64,000 nucleotides of DNA from Neobacillus endophyticus (GTDB lineage: Bacteria; Bacillota; Bacilli; Bacillales; Cytobacillaceae), in assembly GCF_013248975.1 (NCBI RefSeq), contig NZ_JABRWH010000001.1, positions 4,236,001 to 4,300,000 on the forward strand. Direction: 5' to 3'. A program made the position numbers and the translations under genes. Below, in pieces: positions 25,774-35,120 of the stretch. The stretch's first letter is position 1. Every line of letters starts with the position of its first letter. The notes beneath the pieces are model-generated. The model was not told where the DNA came from. It saw only the letters and a list, made by a program, of their open reading frames with translations, and did not search any database.

Positions 25774-26652
25774 ATGGATATAAAAGAATTGATCACATTT
25801 AAAACGATTGTTGAAACAGGGACTTTTTCCCATGCTGCAAAACGTTTAAACTATGCTCAGTCCACTATCACAACACATATTAAAAAGCTAGAAAAAGATC
25901 TTGGTTTTCTTCTTTTTGAAAGAGGATGGGATGCTCGTTTAACGGATGAAGGGAAATTATTTGCGGAGGAAGTTGAGCAGTTGTTGATGCATTGGGATTA
26001 TTCCATCACGCAGGCACAGCGGATCAGCAAAGAAGAAAAAGGTATATTACGAATTGGTCTATTAGAATCAGTTGCCCCCAAATTGATCCAGGCAATTTTA
26101 GACTTTTTAAACGAACAAAAGCCTTACCTCCACTGTGATTTCGTCATCGGAAACACAGCCCTTTTATCCAGAATGATCGATCAAAATCAGCTCGATTTTG
26201 CCGTGTGCGGGGAAAATATAAATTATTCGAACCTAAAGTTTACTCCGCTATGTAACCAGCAAATTGAATTTTTCGTCAACAATCCGGATCATCCCTTGTT
26301 ACAAAAAGAAGAGACAGACGTATTCGAGTTCATTGAATATCCTATTTTAATAGGAGAAAACAGCTGTATTTCTTATCGATCCGTGAATGCTTTTTTATCA
26401 GAAAATAACCTATCTTTTAAAAGAATCTATCATTGCAGTGCTTTGCATCTGATTCCGCAATTAGTGACAGGGGATGCAATTGGGATCATCCCTAAGGGCA
26501 CTGATTTACAGAAATGTTCGATTCCTTTTAAAGTGAAAGGATTTGATCCCGAAATTATGATTGGTCTATTAATTTCTAAGAATAAAAGAAACTATTTAAG
26601 TCATACAAAACAGGAATTGATGAACTTGGTTGAAACTATATGCATCGAATAA
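25774..26652 (+). CDS. LysR-family transcriptional regulator
   Basis: 292 residues. The N-terminal HTH reads MDIKELITFKTIVETGTFSHAA...AQSTITTHIKKLEKDLG, the canonical LysR form; the effector domain follows (GILRIGLLESVAPKLI..., LDFAVCGENI, LIPQLVTGDAIGIIPK). ATG 25774 has GAGGTG 5 nt upstream; an upstream ATG lacks a site. Transcribed away from the tautomerase/CMD genes across about 110 bp, the classical LysR arrangement, so it probably controls them in response to a small acid. Confidence 0.85.
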   Translation: MDIKELITFKTIVETGTFSHAAKRLNYAQSTITTHIKKLEKDLGFLLFERGWDARLTDEGKLFAEEVEQLLMHWDYSITQAQRISKEEKGILRIGLLESVAPKLIQAILDFLNEQKPYLHCDFVIGNTALLSRMIDQNQLDFAVCGENINYSNLKFTPLCNQQIEFFVNNPDHPLLQKEETDVFEFIEYPILIGENSCISYRSVNAFLSENNLSFKRIYHCSALHLIPQLVTGDAIGIIPKGTDLQKCSIPFKVKGFDPEIMIGLLISKNKRNYLSHTKQELMNLVETICIE

Positions 26653-26769
26653 AAATACTCGCGCGGCGCAGCGGCTCATGTTTTGAATAACATAACTTGG
26701 AAAATTAAACTTAATACCAGACCAAAGAACACCACAAAAAAGAGTTTTAATTCTGTTGCATAAAAAAGA

Positions 26770-26811
26770 AAAGCCTTGATTGGATTATTTTCATTCATCC
26801 TTCAAGACTTT
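26770..26811. terminator. terminator between convergent LysR and PRTase-HAD genes
   Basis: Imperfect stem AAAGCCTTGA / TCAAGACTTT between two converging genes, with an A-run on the left. Confidence 0.45.
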
Positions 26812-26827
26812 CCTTTGAATCTACTTT

Positions 26828-27748
26828 TTAAGAAATTTTTGAAAAGGAAGAAGCTTTGATAGATATTGGATTTGCATTGTTCCACCAAACAACTTCTAAA
26901 TGTGGAAAATTTTTAGAGATAAAAATGGCTTGTTCTACATCACTTTCCACATAGCGTAAACATCCAATTTCTACTGCCTTTCTTCCTTTCCACATTGCTG
27001 TCGATAATGCTGTAGGATTCATTTTTCCATTGTCCCGAAAATATACAGGATGAAAAACGTTGTTTCGATTTAACCAAACATGGGTTCTTTCTTTGTCCTC
27101 GATGGGTCTACCTGTAATGATAACATCGTGTTCTCTCAATATAGGCCGATTTGAAGAGATCGGGTATTCATCACGCATTAATAGAGCTTGTTCGGTATTT
27201 TTCAGATAATACTCTTTAGGAACATCAGCTAAAAATATACCGTCCATATCCCAACCCGTGAATTCGTATTCATGATCAAGTAATGGTTTATCCGAAGTGA
27301 AAGTGGACTTTGGATTAAACTTTTCTTTTTCCCAAGGAACTACAAATCGTTCTTCAGGGTCATTCGTACTAAAACAAAAGAATTCGGGTATGGAGGCAGA
27401 ATACGTGTCTTTATAAACCACGAATGACTGTACTTCGAATCCTCGTTCTTCTATAAATTGACGACTCTCAATTAGCGTTTTTCCAGAACCTGCCATATCC
27501 TCGCATAACAACGTTTTTCCAATCGGTGGAGCTGAACCAATCCAACTGATTTTAGATGCTTGTTTTTTACTATCTCTCTCATAGTTCAGATAATAAATTG
27601 GAATCCCTGTTCTTACTGATAAATGAATACCTGGGAAAGTTCCTCCTCTTACAATCACCACAAGGGAAGAAAATTTTTGTTTCCGAACATCCTCAATCAT
27701 CGCATCAATTCTAAATGCAATATCGTCATAACTTAAATAGGTAAACAT
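26828..27748 (-). CDS. phosphoribosyltransferase fused to a HAD-like phosphatase domain
   Basis: 306 residues. Residues 1-150 are a type I PRTase: VVIVRGG near 30-36, and the PRPP-binding loop LCEDMAGSGKTL at 81-92. Residues from about 160 form a HAD-like domain opening with GWDMDGIF (Asp 167, Asp 169), with VIITGRP as motif II and a C-terminal WWNNANP. Such fusions are rare; separate PRTase and HAD genes occur in tellurite-associated nucleoside-synthesis clusters, and this protein may do a related two-step base salvage and dephosphorylation. AAGGAG lies 8 nt from the ATG. It is third in a unit with a response regulator and sensor kinase (27-bp gap). Confidence 0.7.
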   Translation of the reverse strand: MFTYLSYDDIAFRIDAMIEDVRKQKFSSLVVIVRGGTFPGIHLSVRTGIPIYYLNYERDSKKQASKISWIGSAPPIGKTLLCEDMAGSGKTLIESRQFIEERGFEVQSFVVYKDTYSASIPEFFCFSTNDPEERFVVPWEKEKFNPKSTFTSDKPLLDHEYEFTGWDMDGIFLADVPKEYYLKNTEQALLMRDEYPISSNRPILREHDVIITGRPIEDKERTHVWLNRNNVFHPVYFRDNGKMNPTALSTAMWKGRKAVEIGCLRYVESDVEQAIFISKNFPHLEVVWWNNANPISIKASSFSKIS

Positions 27749-27775
27749 GCACCTTGCTCCTTACTATGAATCACT

Positions 27776-29539
27776 TTAATTGAACTCACTGGTTATAAGC
27801 TTTGATATGGGAAGAGTGATAATAAACGTAGTCCATTCCTCGTCACTTGTCACTTTAATCTTTCCTTTGTAAGACTCCACAATTTTCTTAGCACTGGCTA
27901 ATCCAATTCCACTTCCCCCGTTATTTTTTCCGGTTGTAAAGCCAAAGTCGAAAATATGAGACAGATGTTCAGGCTCGATCCGAGGACCATTATTGTATAT
28001 TTTAAACACTACATTTTCTTTATTAATATTTCCCCTTAAAATGACTTTCCGATTGGTTTCTTCATTTTCCATTACTGCGATAAAAGCATTGCTTAAAATA
28101 TTTCCGATAATACGAACAATCTCTGTTAGTTTCATTGTATCAAAGTTGATAGTTTCCAGATTTTCAAAATGATGAGAAAATTGAATGTCTCGGTCCAGTG
28201 CTTTTGCAATTTTTGTTTTCAATAATCCGCTAAATACTGGAATATTAATAGAAACGTCTTCATTGATGGATATCTGTACTTTGGTTAGGTTTGAAATATA
28301 TTTTTCCATCTCTTGATACTGTTTCATATAAAGCAAACCTTGTAACGTTGAAAAATGATGTTTAATATCATGTCGCTGTTCCTGTATGGTTTTATACAAC
28401 TGTTGAATGTTATCAGAATACACGCTTTGAACCTTCACTAATATCACACTTTGTCTTGTAATATATCTTGATAATAAAATCGTCAATACGATTCCGATAA
28501 TCGAGGATATAAACGTAAAAAATAATGCTTGACTTTCTTTTTTTGTAAGCGCGTGTCGGATTTCTTTATAGTCAGAAGTAACAATCGCTACCATTTTATT
28601 TTTTTGTACATTTCCATCAAAATCTATATTAACAGGCATATATGTTTTTAATATCTGATTCCCTTTAAATAGGAAGACTTTACTTACAGTTGTGTTGGAC
28701 TCTACTGCTTTTTTTGCATATTTTTTATCATCATAAATTTGATATTTAAGTTTTCCATCCACTAGGATTCGGTTGTGAAAAACCGTTTTATTCAAACTAA
28801 GTTCGATTTTTTCCCTTTTGGCTTTTCCTTCTAATTGATTGGAATTCACAACTCCAATTTCAAGTAGCATTGGATCTGCTTTTATTAATTTTTGTATCGT
28901 AGCATCTACACCAGCAATCTGATTAAATTTAACTAACGTTGCATCACTGATAAAGGGGTCAATTATATAATTTGTTTTTCCATCATTGTAATAACCATAA
29001 TTGTACACTTTGTCAGGATGATTGTAAGAAGTATCAGGAGGACCAGCCCAAAAATTAGGTAAGGCTTGCCCGAAATTGTGTTCCAATTTCACATTTTGTT
29101 GAACCCATAATTGAGTAAACATACGATTCCAGTTATCTCCCCAATCGTTCGTAGTAGTTCCTACCTCTGCAGGGTCACTGGATTTCGCACATAAAAAGTC
29201 ATTTTTATCTCCATTTTTGACCATAAGCGTAATATCATCAATGCCTAATTGGTTAGCCAGTTGCTTTAATTGGTCATTGGTTACACCCTCAATTCGAGGT
29301 GGCAGTTTAGCTTCTATTGCAAGTGATGCTAATCGTAACGCATCGTTAATCTCTTGACCAAACATATGATTCCCGTTGTTGTTCGTTTCTAGGGATGATT
29401 TGATATAGGATACAGTATCCGTAATATCCCTTTCTTGAGAAAGAATTAATTCATCTCTTGTAGATGTGTAATAAAAAAGGTTGCTCATAATTAACACAAC
29501 CATGATAACAGAAAATGTAGCCACAACTATTTTTTTCAT
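27776..29539 (-). CDS. sensor histidine kinase, SpoOB-like H-box, large extracytoplasmic domain
   Basis: 587 residues. A membrane helix at about 6-25 and another at about 340-360 flank an external region of roughly 310 residues, unusually big, with TSYNHPDKVYNYGYYNDG suggesting a ligand-binding fold. The cytoplasmic H-box reads QEQRHDIKHHFSTLQGLL, the SPOB_a type used by DcuS/CitA/NatK-like kinases. HATPase motifs: NILSNAFIAV (N box), FKIYNNGPRI (G1), DFGFTTGKNNGGSGIGLASAKKI. The ATG has GAGAGG 6 nt upstream. Pairs with the response regulator 94 bp upstream. Signal unknown. Confidence 0.8.
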   Translation of the reverse strand: MKKIVVATFSVIMVVLIMSNLFYYTSTRDELILSQERDITDTVSYIKSSLETNNNGNHMFGQEINDALRLASLAIEAKLPPRIEGVTNDQLKQLANQLGIDDITLMVKNGDKNDFLCAKSSDPAEVGTTTNDWGDNWNRMFTQLWVQQNVKLEHNFGQALPNFWAGPPDTSYNHPDKVYNYGYYNDGKTNYIIDPFISDATLVKFNQIAGVDATIQKLIKADPMLLEIGVVNSNQLEGKAKREKIELSLNKTVFHNRILVDGKLKYQIYDDKKYAKKAVESNTTVSKVFLFKGNQILKTYMPVNIDFDGNVQKNKMVAIVTSDYKEIRHALTKKESQALFFTFISSIIGIVLTILLSRYITRQSVILVKVQSVYSDNIQQLYKTIQEQRHDIKHHFSTLQGLLYMKQYQEMEKYISNLTKVQISINEDVSINIPVFSGLLKTKIAKALDRDIQFSHHFENLETINFDTMKLTEIVRIIGNILSNAFIAVMENEETNRKVILRGNINKENVVFKIYNNGPRIEPEHLSHIFDFGFTTGKNNGGSGIGLASAKKIVESYKGKIKVTSDEEWTTFIITLPISKLITSEFN

Positions 29540-29633
29540 ATAATGCCTCTCTGAGATATGTTTTCATATACCCCCAAAAAGAGTATAGCAAGTATTTTCT
29601 TTTTCTATATACTTAGAAGAAAGAGGGCATTTA

Positions 29634-30299
29634 CTAAAATAATTCCATCTTTTTAGCTCTGACAGCTAACTCATAAGCACTTAATCTTTTAATATACCAT
29701 TGCCAACCCAAAACCTTTTTAGATATTTTTTGGAGTTGATTGCTAACGGTTTGTATTTCAACATGCATTGATTTTACTATGTCCTCAATTGAGGAGCCTC
29801 TATAAATCAATTCAAGTACCCTTTTATCTTTGTCCGTCAATTTAATCGTGGCAGCATTTAATGTTTCTCTGTAATCACGAACTATAAATTGTATGACGGT
29901 TCCAGCCCAATGTTCATATTCACGACCTTCATAGACTTCTCGAACCCTATGAGCAATTTCAGAGACTTCTGTCTTTATAACATAGTTTTTTGCTACCCCA
30001 AGTCCCAATGTGCTTCTTACAGTATTTTCATCTAATATAGCGCTCAACATAATGATTTTTGTTTCAGGAATGATCTCTGCTAAAGCGATTGCAATTTTTA
30101 CGCCCGTTTGGTCTTCACCTTTTATCAAGTTAATGTCCAGAAGCAAAACATCAGGTTTTAGTTCTGTCGCCTTTGTTATTGCCTCTTCTTTTTCACTTGC
30201 CCATCCAACAAGTTCAATGTCTTCTTCCTTTTCAAGAAATGTTTTTTCAAGCAAAAAGAACGCTTCATTATCTTCTACTACCATAACGCGAATCTTCAT
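29634..30299 (-). CDS. response regulator with LuxR/DUF-type HTH
   Basis: 221 residues. Receiver domain 1-125 with acidic pair Glu 9/Asp 10, phosphoacceptor Asp 55 (LLLDINL), Ser 86 (MLSAI) and Lys 109 (VIKTE). The output region (LTDKDKRVLELIYRGSSIEDIVKSMHV...VSNQLQKISKKVLG) is a LuxR-type four-helix HTH, somewhat diverged. AGGAAGG lies 6 nt before the ATG. It is the first gene of the regulator-kinase-PRTase/HAD unit, so the unit is probably autoregulated. Confidence 0.8.
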   Translation of the reverse strand: MKIRVMVVEDNEAFFLLEKTFLEKEEDIELVGWASEKEEAITKATELKPDVLLLDINLIKGEDQTGVKIAIALAEIIPETKIIMLSAILDENTVRSTLGLGVAKNYVIKTEVSEIAHRVREVYEGREYEHWAGTVIQFIVRDYRETLNAATIKLTDKDKRVLELIYRGSSIEDIVKSMHVEIQTVSNQLQKISKKVLGWQWYIKRLSAYELAVRAKKMELF

Positions 30300-30946
30300 A
30301 TATCATCCTTCCTTGAAAAAATTTGAATACTCCTATCCATTTACTTTATCGTACAAAAGGACTATTTCGTTTAGTTTTTTCAGTAAATATTTATCTACTA
30401 AAACAGAAATTTACTTATAATTATGCTGAAAAAAGTGTTTATTTATAAGAAACAATAGGCCGTGTTGCTCTTTTAAAACGGGGAAATATGGACAATTTTT
30501 TTATTAAACGCATGATAAATTACACGCATAAAAGACTTCTTAAAGTCATTTTGTGATTTTTAGAACGACTATCATTTTCTAATTACAAGAAAGCATTCTC
30601 TCGTTGTTTACAAAGGCGCTGAAAGGAAATAATTTTGATTCATCAAAAGGCATAATAAAACACATCAACTAATTTTTATACATAATTTTTGAAGTAAAAA
30701 AAAGACTCATTAGGTATATAGAACTAGTCAATTTGCATTTTAATCACGGATCATCGTGTCCGCTGCCACTTTCAATGGCCGTGTTTTTTGTTGTTTTAGG
30801 AAAATTTTATGGCAGTACTTTTGGGGGATTTATGCGGCAATGTAGAAATGTAACTCCTCCCATGAAGGGAGGAAAATATAAATTATTAGAGTTAGTGTAA
30901 CCATATTTCATTAGATTTGCTTTACTTTGTAAATAAAAAAGCTGTT
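30300..30946. other. intergenic between two minus-strand units
   Basis: AT-rich; contains the promoter of the response regulator unit at the left and the 3' end of the lipoprotein gene at the right. Short segments GGCCGTGTTGCT (about 30461) and GGCCGTGTTTTT (about 30777) look like paired ends of something lost, but no inverted arrangement was found. No gene is supported. Confidence 0.35.
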
Positions 30947-31573
30947 TTAGTGAAATGTTAAAACATTTCTATAAATCATAAAATCCATTACATTATCGTG
31001 GAATGTAAATTCCCCTCCTGGTGATGGATACTGAGAAGCAACATCATTTGGGAAAGTGAAGTCACCTTTCGTTCCGTCAAATGTGAAAGGTGCGTTTGTG
31101 AAAGACCCCTCTTGAACTTTACCCTTGGCGTCGATCATCGTATAGTTAAGAACACCTTTATATTCACTTATAAAATGAAACGTAATTTTATTCAAGTATC
31201 CAGCCTCATCTGTTGCTTGCCAAACGTGATTACTGTATTTTTCTTGATTGGTGATAGTTTGAGCAGATGGCTTTGTAGGTGCAGCATCAGATAATTTATT
31301 CCCAGCGGTGTTTCCATTGTTACCATTATGAATAGGAGTCTGTGCACCTTTAAAAGTGGGTTGTACGGTCTTATCTAGTGTGTTCTTTTCAGCTCCAGCC
31401 CGTGAGTCAAGATCTTCTTTTGGTTGGAGTGCAGGTTGATTTTGGTTTTTCTTTGCATCTACTATAATCTGTTTATCCATATTTGATTTTTCCACTTCTG
31501 CTTTTTCAGTTCCACAAGCTGCAAGTAATAAAGTCGAAATAATGCCAACGGATGTAAGCAATTTATTGTTCAT
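30947..31573 (-). CDS. putative lipoprotein
   Basis: 208 residues. Signal sequence MNNKLLTSVGIISTLLLAAC with lipobox LLAAC, so exported and lipid-anchored. A 95-residue polar, Gln/Asn/Lys-rich spacer precedes a C-terminal beta domain (HVWQATDEAGYLNKITFHF...GKVQEGSFTNAPFTFDG) that ends in VLTFH. The last 22 bases with the stop codon recur at 55461-55482, marking a relic of a paralogue. The ribosome site AAAGGAG lies 7-8 nt before the ATG. Monocistronic; function unknown. Confidence 0.7.
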   Translation of the reverse strand: MNNKLLTSVGIISTLLLAACGTEKAEVEKSNMDKQIIVDAKKNQNQPALQPKEDLDSRAGAEKNTLDKTVQPTFKGAQTPIHNGNNGNTAGNKLSDAAPTKPSAQTITNQEKYSNHVWQATDEAGYLNKITFHFISEYKGVLNYTMIDAKGKVQEGSFTNAPFTFDGTKGDFTFPNDVASQYPSPGGEFTFHDNVMDFMIYRNVLTFH

Positions 31574-31822
31574 TTAACTTCTCCTTTTTTAAACGCAAAA
31601 TAATATAACTATATTAGTTCAACTTTGTCAAACGTTTAGGAGTTTTTTAAACGACTTTATTTGTGAAACCATATTTATAGTCATTTTGCAGTGGCTTATT
31701 TTTATGTTTAAATTCATTACAGAAAAGGTATTTAGTTAATTTATTAAATCATGCACAGTATGGTTTAATAAAAATCAACGATTAAAAGTGTCGCCAAAAC
31801 AGCTCAGTAATCTAAAATTATA

Positions 31823-32695
31823 TTACCTTTTCAAAACCGGAATCCAAATTTCACTTGTAACAGATGGTGAAGTTAAATCTTGAGTTTTAATCGATAAGAT
31901 TTCTGGTCCTTCTGCTACTTGATAATTGGAAGATGGAAACCACTCAGAATAAATCCTTCCCCACGTTTCCTGTAGTGTACTAGGGAAAGGCCCGGTTGAT
32001 TCAAATATCGCCCAAGTTAGGGCAGGAACTTCTAAAGCTGAAAAGTTTTCAGGGCAATTTTGTATGGTTGCCACTCCTATATACTGATCAAGCTCTCCTT
32101 TTTCTTCCATACGCCCTTCAGAAAACTTTGTTGATGCTTGAACAATCCCTAGTGGTTCAACATTTGAAAGTTTTTTTAATTGTTCTATTTTTTCCATCGT
32201 CAAGGATTTCCACATCGCTGTAATTTCTGGATTTTCCCCTTCAAAAATAATCGGAACTCTTTTCATAATGCCAACTATGTTAAATCCCTCTTTTTGTTCG
32301 ATTCGGTAATTCATTTCACTTCCTCCTTTAATTGATAATTGGAAGGTCATTGGTGGAAAGGCTTTTAATTGCTGTCCGTTATTCCTTGCTTCTGATGGTG
32401 TTACACCATGGAAATTTTGAAAAGCTCTGGTAAAAGAGTCTGGTGAATTGTATCCATATTTAACCGCCATATCAATTATCTTTAAATTCCTATTTGTAAG
32501 CTCAAATGCCGCCAAGCTCAATCGTCTACTGCGAATGTATTCTGATAATGTTATACCTGCAAGAAAAGAAAACATTCTTTTAAAATGATATTCGGAACAA
32601 TGAGCGATTCTTGCCACCACTTTGAAATCTATTTCGTTAGTGAGATTATCCTCAATATACCGCATGGCTTCATTCATGCTTTTTAGCAAATCCAT
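31823..32695 (-). CDS. AraC-family regulator with GyrI-like effector domain
   Basis: 290 residues: AraC DNA-binding domain at the N-terminus ([21 protein letters not shown] ... [22 protein letters not shown]) followed by a GyrI/SoxS-Rob-like effector domain ([19 protein letters not shown], then [29 protein letters not shown]). This is the Rob/MarA-BmrR-type layout for sensing hydrophobic drugs or cations. ATG at 32695 has AAAGGAGGT 6 nt upstream; an upstream frame extension overlaps this site. It lies close downstream of the amino acid permease gene on the same strand (103 bp). Confidence 0.85.
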   Translation of the reverse strand: MDLLKSMNEAMRYIEDNLTNEIDFKVVARIAHCSEYHFKRMFSFLAGITLSEYIRSRRLSLAAFELTNRNLKIIDMAVKYGYNSPDSFTRAFQNFHGVTPSEARNNGQQLKAFPPMTFQLSIKGGSEMNYRIEQKEGFNIVGIMKRVPIIFEGENPEITAMWKSLTMEKIEQLKKLSNVEPLGIVQASTKFSEGRMEEKGELDQYIGVATIQNCPENFSALEVPALTWAIFESTGPFPSTLQETWGRIYSEWFPSSNYQVAEGPEILSIKTQDLTSPSVTSEIWIPVLKR

Positions 32696-32798
32696 TAAAT
32701 GACCTCCTTTCATCAATAGAATAACAGGAATTGAATGTGTCAGTCCGACATTCCATGCACCATTTTGTCGGGTTAAAACTAAAGTCTAGAAAAGAGGT

Positions 32799-34193
32799 TT
32801 ATCCAACAATCTCCTCTTCAATGGAACTCTCTGTACAATCCTTTTTTTTGAATTTATATCCTATATATAGAATCAAAAACCATATAGGTGCTACAACTAA
32901 TGCTATTCGCATGTCCTTAATAAAGCCCATTAAGACAATAACAAACACTAAAAATGTTAATGCAAAATAGGTTGAAACTGGATATAGCGGCATTTTAAAT
33001 GCTAGTTTTTCTATTTCTTTTTTTGCTTTTGATTGTCTGAACTTTAATTGTGTAATCAGGATAATCGTCCAGCTGGTAATAACCGCAACCGTAGCAACAG
33101 AAGAAATATACAGAAACACTTTTTCAGGAACTATATAATTCAAAACGACAGCTATTAATAAAAACAATGAAGAGAACAGGATTCCACGTCTCGGACTACC
33201 ATTCTTGCTGAGCTTTCCGAAATATTTCGGACCGTTATTTTGCAGTGATAAATTGTATAGCATTCTTCCCGAAGCAAATAACCCACTATTAAAAGCAGAT
33301 AATGCTGCCGTTATGACAACTAAGTTAATGATCTGCGCAGCACCAGGAATTCCAACTTTGTCAAAAATCAACACAAATGGGCTGCCATTCGTGCCTACCT
33401 CATTCCAAGGATATAAAATCATCATGACTCCTAATGCGCCAATATAAAAAATTAATATCCTCCAGATGACATTATTGATGGCTAATGGAATGGATTGTTG
33501 AGGATTTTTTGCTTCCCCTGCCGTAATTCCAACTAACTCTACCCCGCCAAATGAAAACATCACGAGGACCAATGACATTATAATACCGTTGATTCCATTT
33601 GGCATGAATCCACCATGAGTCCAAAGATTGTCAAAACCGATTGGATGTCCTCCGTTCCCGATTCCCAGGAAGATAATTCCTAATCCAAGGAGAATCATTC
33701 CGATAATGGCTGCAACTTTAATCAGTGCAAACCAGAATTCAAACTCTCCAAATGCCTTTACATTAGCAAGGTTTATCATTGTAATTACGATAAGTACAGC
33801 CAGTGCTGTCAACCAATGTGGGATATTAGGAAACCAGTAATTTACATAAACACCAACTACCGTTATCTCTGCCATGCCAACGACAACCCACATAAACCAA
33901 TAGGTCCAGCCAGTTAAATAACCTGCAAACGGTCCTAAATATCGATGTGCATATAAACTAAATGAACCCGAAACAGGTTCATCCACTGCCAATTCTCCAA
34001 GTGCTCTCATAATGGTAAAAATAACTATGCCTCCGACTAAATATGAGAATAAAATGGATGGACCAGCCATTTGAATGGTTGCACTTGAACCATAGAACAA
34101 TCCAACTCCAATTGCTCCTCCAAGTGCAATTAACTGGATATGCCTATTGTCTAACCCCCGTCGAAGTCTCTGTTTTTGATTATGATTACTCAA
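32799..34193 (-). CDS. APC-family amino acid permease, predicted aromatic amino acid importer
   Basis: 464 residues, 12 membrane helices. The N-terminal RHIQLIALGGAIGVGLFYGS is the signature of the amino acid transporter (AAT) group that includes GabP, RocE and AroP; GGVELVGITAGEAKNPQQSIP is the second hallmark. The start is TTG at 34193 with AGGAGG 8 nt upstream. It is preceded by a T-box leader with an apparent UUC (Phe) specifier, so phenylalanine or another aromatic amino acid is the predicted substrate. Homology alone does not decide the substrate within this group. Confidence 0.8.
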   Translation of the reverse strand: MSNHNQKQRLRRGLDNRHIQLIALGGAIGVGLFYGSSATIQMAGPSILFSYLVGGIVIFTIMRALGELAVDEPVSGSFSLYAHRYLGPFAGYLTGWTYWFMWVVVGMAEITVVGVYVNYWFPNIPHWLTALAVLIVITMINLANVKAFGEFEFWFALIKVAAIIGMILLGLGIIFLGIGNGGHPIGFDNLWTHGGFMPNGINGIIMSLVLVMFSFGGVELVGITAGEAKNPQQSIPLAINNVIWRILIFYIGALGVMMILYPWNEVGTNGSPFVLIFDKVGIPGAAQIINLVVITAALSAFNSGLFASGRMLYNLSLQNNGPKYFGKLSKNGSPRRGILFSSLFLLIAVVLNYIVPEKVFLYISSVATVAVITSWTIILITQLKFRQSKAKKEIEKLAFKMPLYPVSTYFALTFLVFVIVLMGFIKDMRIALVVAPIWFLILYIGYKFKKKDCTESSIEEEIVG

Positions 34194-34243
34194 ACAATAT
34201 TCCTCCTAAAATATTATTTTTTAATATTGCAAGTGCCATAAGA

Positions 34244-34575
34244 TAAAAAAAACGCCCTTTTGGATTAACCAAAAGGACGATTCAACTCGTGTTACCACCT
34301 TTAATTCATAAGCAACTCATATTGCTTACCTTTGTAAGTACAGTCATCTGACGATACTATAGCACATGATTACGGGTGCTAAGCCGGTGTAGCCTACTAA
34401 GGAATCCTATTCAGTACACAGCTCCAAGATGAATTCACAATCGTTCAACATGCACCTCTCATCAACCGGTAACTTTCTGTCTGTTTGCATGATTGCTACT
34501 ATTTCTTATCATAGCCTTTGTTCTTATACTCCGAAATGTTTTAAACAATTCTTCGTTATGCAGATATTAATTGTT
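34244..34575 (-). promoter_or_regulatory. T-box riboswitch leader, predicted tRNA-Phe specific
   Basis: Read on the minus strand the leader holds: Stem I with GAATTCATCTTGGAGC, where the three bases between GAA and the A lying 6 nt before GAGC are UUC, the specifier position judged against B. subtilis glyQS (GAAAGGCAUUCUUGAGC); the T-box antiterminator GGTGGTAACACG; and a terminator with arms CGTCCTTTTGG / CCAAAAGGGCG plus eight T. The antiterminator bulge UGGU pairs with ACCA, matching the A73 discriminator of tRNA-Phe. Uncharged tRNA-Phe would allow read-through into the permease. The T-box call is strong; the Phe assignment is moderate. Confidence 0.85.
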
Positions 34576-34579
34576 TATT

Positions 34580-34607
34580 ATTCTATCGTTTAATTTATGT
34601 TTGTCAA
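34580..34607 (-). promoter_or_regulatory. promoter of T-box leader/permease
   Basis: On the minus strand TTGACA (34607-34602), 16 nt, then TAGAAT (34585-34580). A sigma-A type promoter that would start transcription about 34573, just before Stem I. Confidence 0.6.
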
Positions 34608-35120
34608 TATAAAATGTTTTTCTTCAACACTTCCGGTTTAATACGATTTTCCTTTATTTATGTAATTTAAGAATATAGCCCTTTACATAAGGCAGAGCAC
34701 AGTGAGAAATTTTTTATTAACATGTATCCATTCTCCTTATCGGCACGTTTTTCCAATAAATCCGTTATTAAGATCCATAAATTCAAATTCATTTTTAATT
34801 AATAAAAGAAAGTGTCTGATCTAAAAGTTAATATAAAATAAGTGCATAGAAAGTTGTATATCTTATAGACGGGTATAGAACTATAATGTTTCTTATTGGT
34901 ATTTTAAAAGGGTTTCATAATTTTATTTTTATGTTTATTTATCTAAGCGGTAGCATCAGGAAAATGCAAATTTACAACGTTAAGCAAATTATCCGGATGC
35001 TACCCCTTATTAAATTAAATGGCCTTAAACATAAAGAAAGAGCACATTTTTTTTGCAGAAACGCGCCGATTGTGAAAGATCTTTTTGAAGATAAGCACCC
35101 AGTTAGTTTGGTGCATTTTT
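34608..35120. other. intergenic, no supported gene
   Basis: AT-rich; an open frame at 34886-35161 on the plus strand has no ribosome site and overlaps the acetyltransferase 3' end. A dispersed repeat lies at 35027-35078. Confidence 0.4.
35027..35078. repeat. dispersed repeat copy 1 (AAAGAAAGAGCAC type)
   Basis: TAAAGAAAGAGCACA followed by a T-rich centre, GCAGAAACGCGCCGATTG. A second copy lies at 37613-37665 with the same order (GAGCACAATTCTTTCAGAATCGCGCCCGATTAG), and a half copy (CTTGCGCCCGATTGTTGAAG) at 35803-35822. The intact form is a stem of GAGC..AATTCT / AGAAT..GCGC type. Confidence 0.55.
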
